Source of the DNA: Monoplex corrugatus
Lineage: Eukaryota > Mollusca > Gastropoda > Littorinimorpha > Ranellidae
Assembly (NCBI GenBank): GCA_030674185.1
Contig: JAPXFY010000015.1
Location: 23,070,986 to 23,134,985, forward strand
Length of the DNA stretch: 64,000 bases
Direction: 5' to 3'
The notes beneath the pieces were generated by a model. The model saw only the letters and a list, made by a program, of their open reading frames with translations, made no database searches and was not told the DNA's origin. The position numbers were made by a program, and so were the translations under genes. Position 1 is the stretch's first letter. The number at the start of each line of letters is the position of its first letter. Below are positions 36,626 to 48,419 of this stretch, in pieces.

Positions 36626-37191
36626 TTTTTAATTATTTCATACTTAAAAAGTTTTCTGTTACACAAAGTTAATTCACTAGTGATTTGTCATGGTCATGAG
36701 TAATTTGCTTGTGATACGACTCATGATGTGGTATTGTTGGATAATGATAGTTGTAAGTGCTTAGTCATGACTGGCTTTTGCCTTTTTTTTTTTTATACAT
36801 TACCTGAGTTGCAAATTTTCTTGGCTTCTTGTCTGCCCAGAATTTTTACTTCTACATTGTATAGAAGTTTACATCTTTAAACTTAGATTGTGGAGAATTT
36901 CAATGAAAGATAATGTCTGAAAGTAACATGTCTTCTGGAATTAACATGCAGGCACATGCTCAAATATGTGCTCACACATACACATGCTTGTGCTTGCATT
37001 CACACACACACGTTTTCCACCATATTTTAGGAACTGCTGGATTGTCTGCCCTTCTGAAATGCTAGTAATGTTTTAGTATTTTCCTGGGATTTTGTTTATT
37101 TGTTACTTTTTTCTGTAGGAAGTTTGACTGCATGCAAGTTTGCGGCTTTTTAATGGGGAGTTTGCTCATATACTTTTGAAGTTTTTTTGTT

Positions 37192-37480
37192 TTAACCTTT
37201 GTCGTATGTTGCCAAAAGTTTTGTGCGCTGTAGGTCATGGGTATTTATCGACTCATGCCTTTTGTGACATAATAATGCCTTGCCGTATGTTGTGGGGTCT
37301 GAAGCAAACCATGCGTTTTTTGAAGTAACAGAGCCTTGCCATACGTCATGGACTGTCCAGCGACCCATACTTTTTGTGAAAAAAAAGGCCTTGCCATTCC
37401 TTGTGAAGTGTCTAGCGACCCATTCCTTTCTTTGAATGAATAAAGCCGTGCTGTGCATTGTGGATCTCCTTCTACCCATT
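37192..37480. repeat. Diverged 56-bp minisatellite, about 4-5 units
   Basis: Units share CCCAT...TTTTTGTGA...GCCTTGCCRTAYGTTGTG. Junctions lie near 37250, 37308, 37362, 37417 and 37475 (spacing 55-58 bp). The minus strand stays open for 95 codons with a repeated peptide pattern, but no homology is recognised. Confidence 0.75.
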
Positions 37481-37639
37481 CACTCTCTCTCTTCCCTCTC
37501 TCCGCTTCTTTCTCTCTCTCTTGTTCAGGAGGAACAAAAAAATCTTGCTGTAGGCATGTGTTGTGGCCATATACACACCACCCATTCTCTACAGTACAGT
37601 GGAATGGTATTCTTATGATGTTTGTTGTAGGCTAACTGG

Positions 37640-40600
37640 TAAAGATTTTGGCCTATAAGACATGACATCATTGTCATCAGTTTTCTTTTAAAAAGTGCTT
37701 TAGAACACCTGATGAACTAAAAAAAAATACAACATGAAAGTTGCTCTCTGACTGCTGTTCTAAAGAAAAAATATATGTCAGATATTTTCTGATATATTTC
37801 TTGAAAGAATTCTAATGTTCCCGGTATGATATTTGCCGAAGAGTTTATATCATTTTTACGGTCATTTTGTTTGATTTTTTAAAAACATTTTGTCAGTCAT
37901 ATTGACAGGAGAGTTAGAAGCTGTTTATAGTATTCTTTTTCTTTGCCATTCAGTCTCTCACTGTCTGTATCTTTATCTTTCTGTCCGCCTGGTATAGATA
38001 TATACATGGGAAGAAGGGAGGGGAGAGAGAGAGAGAGTATACATGTTCCCCTTCTCCCTCCCTGATACATATTTTCAAACTTTTGTCAGTCATATTTGAC
38101 AGGCCGGAGATATACTGGCTGTTTTAGTTGTTCTTTTTTCCTTTCTGTTCTCTCTCTCTCTCTCTCCCTTTCTCTCTGTTACTCTCACAGGTATCTATAC
38201 CAGGGAGAGAGACAGACAGAAAGAGAGAATGAGATGGAGTATTATTATCTCTCTCTGTATTAACACCATGGAGAGAGAAAGGGAGAGAGGTGAGAGAGGG
38301 AACGTTGGAAAGAGAGAGGGAGAGAGAAACAGAGATAGACAGAGAGGGAAAAAATGAGAAAGAATAATTCTCTATGCCAGGTTTGTATGTGTATATACAT
38401 ATATATATGCACACACAGACATATATATACAGCTTGGGGGTATCTGTAGTGAGTTCTTATGAGAGCAAACTTCTTTGTCCCAATAGGCCTGCTTATCAAT
38501 AGCTGCAAAGGTAGTGGCTGCTGTACCAGATGACTATGACCTGTGGTTGTTTGGGAATGGAAAAGAGGAAGGTGTGCTTGCAAAGTTGCATGCATATCTT
38601 GTACTAATAATGTGTTTAGTAACAGTACACATTTACCTTTATAATGGAATTCAGTGTAAATTCCATTTCTTGCTTTTCCTCAATCCAGAAGCAGGTTTCC
38701 TCACAGACTAAGCTTAAAAAGCAACCAGAGACCAGAAAAGACAGTTTCACTTGCAGGATGTATGGAATGTTTGGCATGCAGGGGAAAGATTTTGCTGAGT
38801 AGATGTGGGTTGTGGGAGACCATGGACATAAAAATAGATCTTTTATGTCCGTGGTTCTAGACACTCATGGCATAACATTTAGATTCTGCTCTTTAGAATT
38901 TTCGGGTCATTCCAGACACATGATGTATGGCACTCAATGTTTCTTCTTAGAGAGCATTGGTCTGCTCAGACCCTTGATGTACTGGGAGTTTTGTTGTTTA
39001 TTTACACTTTTGTTTATTGACACAAACAGATGTTAACAAAGTCATAGAATTTCATGAAAGTAGCTTAAAAACTGGGTCAGTCATCAAGTGAAATTCATGA
39101 CTGTGGGTCTTTTTATACCCACGGCATATGGGGAAGTTTAATAATAAAAGAAGAACTGTAGATTAATGTTTGAGTATATGCAGGTGTTGTTTAAGTGTTG
39201 TTTTTGAACAATTTTTCATTGATGTGATTCATTTCAGTACTTAGGTCTGTGTTCCTGTGTCATCTCTGTTCACCTGGAATCATGTTCCGGTTTTACAACA
39301 GGTTTTTCTTCCTCGGTATTTACTTTTTCATGTTTGTGATATGTCGGCAATGTTTTCTTGCATTGGTGCATTTGTTTCTGTACATGCCCATCTCTGTGTT
39401 TCAGTGGATGCAACGTTGTTTCTGTTTCTGTTGATTGTACCTAAAGTCATATCATCTTACCGTGATCATGCCGGTTTCAGAAGAATAATTTACAAACTTG
39501 GCGGAGTCTGAGAGGTTATCAGTCTGGCTGGAAATGCCAGTTTGATTTGATTTGAGTGTTATGGCGAATTTTTATGTATGATTTTATGGGTTTTTTTTTC
39601 CTGACTACTTGCTCGTGAAAGTTCAGAAAAGTGGCATTTTGGTTTTGAAATGAAAAGTTTGCTGCTCTGAATAGATCATCACACTTGAACTTGTGTTTGT
39701 AGTCGATAGAATTATGTGATTATTTTAATGGTTGTTTATACATGTGTATGCTGAAATTTTAAGCAATGTAATTTTTGTGCTTGTGATGAATAGATGCAGT
39801 CTTTGAATGAATCTAATTTGGTTACAGGAGTGTGACCGTAATATGATGATATTTTTTAAAATGAGTTAGGTTCAACTTGTGGCAACTTGCCATGTAATTT
39901 TACATTTTCACACAGTTCTTTTGGGAATGGTTGAAATACTTAAAACTGGGTATTAGGTAAGTTATGGAAAGGAGCTCAGACACTTATGTGCTATTACATA
40001 TTTTTCATACGTTTTTGTATAATAGCAACACTTTTCTCCTAAACAGATTTAAATGAAGTCCAGTGATTTGCTCATATAAGAGGAAAGAAACACTGATTTG
40101 AATTTGTGTTTATGCTCATGCAGGCCATCAGCAAGAGCTTTTATTTAAAAAAAAATATGTAAAGGCCTGACTGCTGATTCGTCATTTCAGTAAGTGGGTG
40201 GAGCTGTTTTTGTCATTGCACACACATACACACATATGAGACTCTTGATGTCACGGAAAAATAGCCTAGCACACCACTGTTTAAATTTAATTACATTTGA
40301 GATGTTCAATCAGTTTGACATCACATTTTGGAAGAATGCAAGAGATGGATTAGAATGTAAATAAACAATTTTTCATTAAAATTTGAAGCTGTATGTTCCT
40401 TCTTAGTTGTGGAAAATTACAGAGATGCCATGTTCATTCTTGCAGTGGTCGCAGATGAATCTGACACTTGAAAACACAGTCTCTTTATATACTCTTATCA
40501 GGCTTAAAGCAGAGCTTTTCTGGACAGTGTTGTCCTCCTTTCTCCTTTTTATGTCAGTGATAGTTGTTGCTTTATTTTTTTTCTGTCATCAAAAATGACA

Positions 40601-41250
40601 ACAACAATAACGACATTAATTTCACATCACTGGTGAATGTGACAGCTTCCATTGCAGTACAAATCCAGCTTCTGGTATAATCAGCAAATGTGCACAACCT
40701 TCTTCATAGTGAAGAATCACAGGGAAGTGGCAATTGCAGAGATTCAAATCTCAGATCCATCAACAACGTCTTGTTTGTTCATAAAATGTATACATAGCAT
40801 ATGTTTATAAAAATAACAGTGGAACGAACAGTGATACAAAGCACACAGAATTATGTCTTGTTAATGGCGTTTTCTTTCTGGGTGAATATGTATTTGTATT
40901 TATTGTATTTCTTTCATCTTTTCTTTTTTTGTTTGTTTTTGTTTTTGTTACAATGAATTAACCATGTGAAATTTTAGCCGCTCTCTTGGGGGAGAGTGCA
41001 TTACTGCAGTGTAGTGCTGCCTGTTTTGTTTTTCATTTTTTTTGTGTGTGTATGTTTTTCTGTATGCGTATAATTTTTTAGATCTATAGAAATGGCTTTT
41101 ACTGAAAAATACTGTGAGGAACAACTCCTCTGTTGTCATAAGATCTTTAACATGTGCAGAGTGCATTGTGCGAATGGGACATCAATTTATTGTTTTGTCA
41201 AAGACTAACACTTAGACAACAGCACATATTATGCGGGAACTTGGGGTGGG
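37640..41250. other. AT-rich intergenic DNA without recognised gene
   Basis: Small (GA)/(CT) tracts near 38020-38345. A 14-bp-stem hairpin, GGACATAAAA...TTTTATGTCC, lies at 38823-38850. Otherwise nothing recognised. Confidence 0.4.
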
Positions 41251-41254
41251 GGGG

Positions 41255-41335
41255 TTCCCATTCCAATCCATGATTCATGTCTTGGTTTCTCATGTCTTAA
41301 GCAGGTGCTTTAACCATTAAGCCACGCACTCCAGT
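41255..41335 (-). mobile_element. tRNA-derived SINE head fragment
   Basis: Minus strand reads GTGCGTGGCTTAATGGTTAA (A-box type). The expected B box is decayed (GATTGGAATGG). Too diverged for a tRNA gene. Confidence 0.45.
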
Positions 41336-41577
41336 AGATCCTCATATATTGAACAGGGTCTCATATACGGGATTAAAAATAGTAGAACAGGTAACGGAGT
41401 GAAAGGACACCATTGAAATAGCAAAGTAAAGTTATGTTCGTTTTTCTGTCACTATATTTCTGTAATGTGTTTTGATTCTAGAGGTATTTTTCTGTAATCA
41501 TCGTACATTTTAATGTGGTTTAAAGATAGTTTTCATGGCTCTGTGATTCATTACAATTGTTGGAATGTGCACATAGT

Positions 41578-41713
41578 ATTGTAATCACAAGAAAAGACAG
41601 TTCTCTTTGTTAATTTGAATGTTGCCATTATGATGAGCAAATGCATATTGTAATCACAAGAAAAGACAGTTCTCTTTGTTAATTTGAATGTTGCCATTAT
41701 GATGAGCAAATGC
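41578..41713 (+). repeat. Perfect 67-bp tandem duplication
   Basis: ATTGTAATCACAAGAAAAGA through TGATGAGCAAATGC occurs at 41578-41644 and again at 41647-41713 with no substitutions and a 2-nt spacer. Confidence 0.95.
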
Positions 41714-41984
41714 CAAGGACAGTTTTTGTCATTTTAGCATCATCACCACGTTTGACAGGGCTAATTTTGTAAATGTGATTTTAGCATTGTCTTTTCATTT
41801 TTTTAAAACCTTCCTTTTACCCAGTACTTTCTTGTGTCATTTTCTTGGTCCTGTTTTCAGCTTGAGAGTTTTGCTGTAACCATCTTTTTCCTCCAAGTTC
41901 ACCTTTGGGGGTGGGGGGATGTAGAGAGTTAAATCCCCTGCATATTTACACCATTATTCCAAGTCAAGAGAGCTAATAGGACTA

Positions 41985-42275
41985 TACTATGTCTTAGTTC
42001 AGTTCCAGTGTGCAACATAAAAACTATCCTGTATGCTGCCAGTCTTAATGCTCTGATGATTCTTGTGATGTCAGGGTAGTGTTTCATTAGCCCTGTTACC
42101 CCCACCCCCAATCACTTTAAGACGTTGCCAGCACTGAGGGTTTTGTGCAGACTCAAGGAATTGGCCTGATAATTACTGGCATATTATTAAGGTAGAGCAC
42201 ATATAACATAAAGAATTATTGTCTTAAGTGTGATGAATCCCTTTTGAACAAACTCCAAACAAGAAATATTTAACT
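41985..42275 (+). mobile_element. SINE-like repeat, family S3, diverged
   Basis: TTCAGTTCCAGTGTGCAACA, TGCCAGTCTTAATGCTC, a C-rich centre and a 3' end GTGTGATGAATCCCTTTTGA, matching the family. Confidence 0.55.
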
Positions 42276-42279
42276 CATG

Positions 42280-45200
42280 TCCCAAAGAAAATGGAGCAAA
42301 TGGTTAAAAAAAAAAAAAGTCTGAAAATGAAAGTTGTCTGGTGAAAGAAATGAGAATGTTTGAAAGCTTGAGCAAGACCTGATACCATTTTTCTGGAAAG
42401 ACCCTGTCTTATTTGTTTTAAATCAGACTTTACAATCTCTTGTGTTTGTCATGTTTTGTTTTGGCTTTATACTTAAATTTGTTACTTTTTTTTTATAACC
42501 AGTTGTAAAATTTTACATGATTTTGATGATAAATGTTCCATTCCTATCACAGTGTCTTAATAGAATTGTGAGGGGTGTTCACATCATCACGCTTTTTTAA
42601 AAGATACAGATTTCTTTCATATTCAGTTACAGTTCCTTTTTGAGTACAGTGATTCATTGCACAAACTAGCAATTTTTCATGTCACAATTAAACATGTGTA
42701 GATAAGAGTGTGTGTACCAATGTGTGTGTGGATATGAGTGCACATTCAAAAGTGTGTAAATTGGAATAAATTGGAATCACTGTAACTATTGCTAAATGCT
42801 TCAGTCGTATATTCATAATCATACATGTACATTTATTCATTGTTTATTTATATTTGGTATACAATATGAAATCCAGTGTTGTCACATTTTCACTTTTTTC
42901 TCTTGCAAGGAAGATATAAACAAAAGGAACAGAGGAAGCTTTTGGTGATTTGTCTTTGGTGTTTTAGTGTTCTCATTTCAGATTTGAAAAGACTTTTTGT
43001 TCTGAGATAGATTTTCAGTGGTGCCTGCGTATCATTTACCATTATGAAATAGAGGGTGTGTTTGTTTGACTGTTAGTCTTTTGAATATTGACTGTTAATG
43101 TTTTAAATATGAAAACAAAGGTTACAGCATGTACTCAGTAACATAGTAAGACAAGGGCAAGATCCTAAATGTGACATATTTTGACATTTTGTTTACTTGT
43201 CTCGTTGTGTTTGTGTTTTCTTGGTATGCTGAATACATTGACTTCGTTTCATGTTTATTTTATATCTCACATACACACACTCTTTGTGTGTGAAGAATTG
43301 TTTTTTTGAGTTTCATCATGTGTAACAACGTTCATAATTGTTGTCAAGATATTTCGCATTACTCTCCAATCCTATACATGACATGATCAAAGCTCTCTTG
43401 CTTGTAATACTGATGGCTCCAGACTTTGAAAAGTTTTTGTGTTTTGGTTTCTTTGAATTTTTGTTTTCCGACACATGTCACTTTATACATTATTATTGTA
43501 GGCAACGTAGCATTTCGGTTTTACAATGGCATATATGTATTTCAAAAACATTTAGAGTTTTATCCAGTCTTATTAATGTATTTGAAGAGTCATGAATGTG
43601 AAAAGGTGTTCCCTGAAATGGGTTTAATTTTTTTTTTTTACATCGGTCAGCATATTTTGTTGGTTGTTTTCACTTTTTCCTTTTTTTTGTTTTTCATATA
43701 CAACAAGTGCACTCACAATTAAACCTGCTCTTAGTTGACACATTTATGAGTGATCATGTAATATTTTTGCACAGTGACAGTGCATAGTAGCTCTCAGATT
43801 CAATAGACTTGAAATCAGTGGCCTCCTGTCAAATGTAGCTGTGGATAGTCTGTTCATTAATTTTAATCACATGCAGTTATTAATGAAATGTTTTGGAGAT
43901 TAAGATGTGAGTAAGTATCAGTGTTTACCTAAACTGTTTAATAAATTAACAAGGAAAAACTAAAAAAAAATATCCCACAGTGTGTAGACAAATAATTTAA
44001 ATATGAAGACTGCTAAAAGTATAAAAGAACCCTGGAAATCTAAACAATCAACAGGCAAATTAAAGACAAACATGCAGACAAAGAATTAAATAAACAAAAT
44101 CATGCATGCACGTAGTGACATAAACACACAAGCCTGAGCATGCAAAGGGAATTACATAATAGCAGTAACAAACACTATCAAGATCATTTCTAGACTCAGA
44201 AACTGAATTTTTTTAAATGATTTATATATTGAGTCATTGGCCTGTACAAAAAGTTGAACACATGGTAAATACTTCAATTAATGAAAATAAGACAAAAATG
44301 ATTCATTATGAACTGTTAACGTCAAGTAGCATTTGGATTTGTATGGAAATTGGCTTGGATAAACTCTTTTTTAGACAAATACAGACAACAAAGACTGAAG
44401 TGTAACATTAGCATATGGACACCAGTGATAGTAGCAAACTAATAACAAAATCATTGATATAATGATAATAAACTGACAAGGAATCAGTGACAGTAACAAA
44501 CTATTATTACAAGATTATCCATATGATGTAAGCTTTAATGACTAATATGTAGTTAAATAAAAGCTAGCAAACATCGTGCAATATTAGCTGACAGCTGATA
44601 ACAAACAGCTGAGATCATAGGAAGAGAATGACAGGATGATTTTTATTTAAATTTTATATCTAGCGTTTTTTTTTTCTTTTTCCCTTTTCCCCTAGTTGTT
44701 TCAGTTAATATTATCACTTCAGGCATTGATTATTTAAGCTTTGACAATATTTTCGGTGGTGGGCCCCTACACAGGTATGTGCTTTTGTCCACACACTATG
44801 ACTTTTAGAATTATAAGAGACTATTTGAACGTATGTCTGTTTCCTTCTGCTCCTCAAATGTTATCTCTTCACCTCACTTCGAGATCACTGTGGTCTTTAG
44901 TTTCTTCCTTGCTAAAGCTGTTCAGGTAGCCCTTGCTTGAGTAAAACTTATTCTTCATTATGGTATTGATTCATCAAAGAAAGAACAATGTTGATCTGTT
45001 TGATTTTGAAATGTTGAAATTCACCCCACACCCTCCCCTCTCCTCCTTAACACTATTGTAACTGGCCCTGCCTCTGCCTGAACTTCCAGTCGGCCTGAGC
45101 CTGCCTCCAATAAAGAATCAGTAGTTGTAAAAAACACTCTAGCAGGCCTGAATGAAGTCCAATTGTCACCAAAATTTGTGTATTAATGAAAAAAGAATGT

Positions 45201-45500
45201 CGAGTTTAGCTGTGGTATTTATAAAGCTATTACTTAAACAGTTTTTAGCCGCCATCCTGTTCTGTACCGTATATCACCGAAACGACTTTTAGCGCGACCC
45301 GGCAGTAGGTGAAGCTCGGCGTTCACGACTACAGTTGTGTCCCATCACGGATGTGTTAAAGAAGCAAACACTAAACTGTTGTAAGATTTGACATGAAGAA
45401 TGCATTATTTTGACACGAAGGATCTGAAGCGAAGATAACATTTTGAACTACTGATAATAATATTGCTGTTTAAAATAAGGTTGGCGGTTTCAGTTTCTTG

Positions 45501-45531
<31 letters not shown>

Positions 45532-45790
45532 GTATAAGGAGAAAGCAGTTTCTGTCAATTGCTTGTTAATATTTTTGAAATGTTAAGCTTTCTAGCTAAC
45601 TAAACTTTCCTTTTTTTTTTTTTTCCTGTTCTGTCTTGTTTTCCTTTCTTCATTAAACAGCATATCTCACTGTGGTATGAAATGTTACTGAGAATTGAAC
45701 AGTTTACTGAATATCTCATTTGTCAGTAGTTATTCTGTTTTTCATCTTTTTTTTTTGTTCCTTTTTTTTTTTAAATGAACAAGGTGTCAA
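42280..45790. other. AT-rich intergenic DNA; T29 run
   Basis: No gene recognised. Poly(T) of 29 at 45503-45531. A locally CG-richer patch at about 45270-45360 (TTTTAGCGCGACCCGGCAG) could be a promoter or first exon but has no supporting feature. Confidence 0.4.
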
Positions 45791-45794
45791 TCGT

Positions 45795-45990
45795 TTATTT
45801 TGTTGCACATTGGATTAACAAGCCTGTTTTGGGGGTTCAAATCTTGGATGCACCCAGTAAGTTGGCCCTCAGAATGCCTATCTGAACATAATTGTTGTTC
45901 TGGTGGTGTCAGTACAGAATTAGATAAGCCCCCTTCCCTCAGTTGCGGGGTACGGTTATCTCTATTGAACGTATCGTATGAGTTGGGTGC
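45795..45990 (+). mobile_element. Possible degenerate SINE
   Basis: GGATTAACAAGCC and GGGGGTTCAAATCTTG resemble decayed Pol III A and B boxes at the right spacing. The body is unlike the other families. Confidence 0.3.
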
Positions 45991-45999
45991 TGAAGTAAA

Positions 46000-47480
46000 T
46001 CAGATCAATTTGTTTTTTATGAGAATATCTTTTCATGCCCAAAAAGTGTTGCTAAAGCATCTTAAGAATTGAAAATATTACTGTATCATTTGTTACTACA
46101 TTTGTCATTCTGTTCAGAATTGATGTCTTAGTATTGAATAGGTTAGATTTGTGGGATATAAATCCCAGATTTCTTCTTCAAGTTGTGGATGAGCAGACTG
46201 TATCACAGTAATAAAGTGATGCTTATTACAAGCTGTTAATGTTTATTTATTGCCATCATGTTGTTACTAAAACATCTTTATTATTGATGATCATTATCAT
46301 AATCCCTTTTTTTTTAAACAAATTCATCCTTTTCATGTTTTGGCATCCTGTAGAATTCTTTCTTTTTATTGTTCTTGTATACTATTGTGTTCATATATTC
46401 ATATATGAAGGAAAATTTATTTGTACTTTTTGACTAACAAAATTAATGGGAAGATGTTGGAGGATAAGAGGTAACTTGTTGATTGTGATGAATTTGAAGT
46501 TGTATGACTTCTCACTTATTTGTTTAACCAAAGCTGCATGTGATTCCATTCATCTCATAAAATATTCCCCAAAGGATTTAACAGCTAGTATTGGTTATTG
46601 TGTAGCAAATGTGGATCAGAAAATGAAATATATACATTTGTATGGACCTACGTTTTGTGATAAGATAGTGATTTCCTGACCGATTAAAACGGATACCATT
46701 ACCAAGTTTCAGTGATAGGTTTTGCCCGTCAGAGAATCGTGAATATTATCATGATTATAGTTTACAATATTATGTAAGAGTAACATACTGTATCAGTATG
46801 TTATGTTTCGGGCCGTGTCCAAAACTACAGTTGTACTTAACTAGGTAAAGATGTTGGAAAAGGGAGACAATTTTGTTATTATCATGAATCATTTTTGTAT
46901 ATTCTCCAAACTCGTTCAGACTTACTGTGCAGTACACATAATCAGACTCTTAGTGGAGCACAGAGAATTCAAACTGTTAGGCAAGCTGACCACATTCCAC
47001 TTTTATGACTGTAGGAATAGGAGATGGTGTTATGGGTTATCATCTATGTTTTGTTTTTTTTGAACTGGGAAAGGCCTTGTATATTTGGTTGTATTTATCA
47101 TTTGTGAAGAAATACAAACATGAACTGTTCCGTCGTTGTGTCTGTGCACTATATGTGTAAATTGTTATGTATGCCAGTTGTAGAAACAGATGTTTTAGGA
47201 ACTTGCATCTCAACATTCCATTGTTCGTGTTTTCTTTCCCTGAATTTCCGTCCTTTTAATGCATGTAGCCTTTGATTTGTTGGTAAAATAAAAAATCTAT
47301 ATCATTGTGACCTGAAAGTGATTCAGCTTGGTTGTTGACTGACATTCTTGTGTGGTTGTTGACAGCTGTGATGTTTGAATTTATTCATTGATTTATTTGT
47401 TTAATTTTATGGAAAACAGCGCAAACTTTAGTTTCTGGCTTTTAGACATATAACTGCACCCCCTCCTCCCTTCCCCCATC
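46000..47480. other. AT-rich intergenic DNA without recognised gene
   Basis: Only short frames and no known motif. An AATAAA lies near 47287. Confidence 0.4.
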
Positions 47481-47483
47481 TGA

Positions 47484-47549
47484 GAGAGAGAGGGGGGGGG
47501 GGGAAGAGAGAGAAAGAGAGAGAGAGAGAGGGGGGGGGAAGAGAGAGAG
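47484..47549. repeat. (GA)n / G-rich purine tract
   Basis: GAGA with G9-10 interruptions at about 47492-47501 and 47531-47538. Confidence 0.9.
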
Positions 47550-47559
47550 ATTGTTATTC

Positions 47560-47880
47560 TTATTGTTGTTTAAAGCCCAGCCGACTGCGTAGAGCCATAT
47601 CAGGGCTATAACCAGTTCAAAACGTACACAACACTTCAACAGAAAAAAAGGAAAAGAAAATTAAGCGCACATAACAATGCATTCATGCACATAATCTAAG
47701 GAGATGCCCCTGGCATTGACCATTCCGTCCAATTTGTTACACAGGGATTTTAAAAAACATACCTGAATACAAATTTAAACATAACTAAAGACAATAAAAC
47801 ACATAAAAATGGGCCTAAATTACCTAAAATTGCTTCCGCATATCTCATATCCCTAGAGCCAAAAATGCAATTTTTTTTTT
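47560..47880 (-). mobile_element. SINE-like repeat, family S1, 3' half
   Basis: Plus strand TTTAAAGCCCAGCCGACTGC, GAGCCATATCAGGGCTATAA and ATTGCTTCCGCATATCTCAT, nearly colinear with 3085-3400. Confidence 0.7.
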
Positions 47881-48419
47881 CAAACTTGTTTTTAATTCAT
47901 TTTTTATAAAGACAACGATTGCTGAAAATTATTACAATATCGTTCACAAAACTGAACAAGATTTATGTATAATGGATTGAGCAAAACTCATATAATACAT
48001 TATGTACTAGTCTGTTGTATGTTTTTAAACAATATGAAGTCATTTAATTTATACAGTTTTAGATTTTTGTTGTTGTTGTTGCTGTTTGTTTGTTTCTTTC
48101 TTTGTTTGATTGTTTGTTTTAAATTCATTTGTATTCGTTTTCAGCAAAATTTAATGATAAACATATTAGCAAAGCAAGATCATTTATATGAAACTTGAAG
48201 TTTAAAATATATACAAAACGTCTACTTCTTCAACAAAGGTTCTATGTGCATGAATTTACAGTCACTATCAATTATATATATGACAAATAGTCAAATATAA
48301 ACAGGCAGGTCATACAGAAACCATGCATACATCTCGTAAAGAGGCAAACAGTCACAGCAAACTTCATCTGAAAGTCATAGCAAACTTCATCTGATACCAG
48401 ACAGATATGGCAACCATTT

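Noticed and set aside
45800..46072. 90-codon plus-strand frame
   Set aside because: Overlaps a likely degenerate SINE head; composition is not gene-like.
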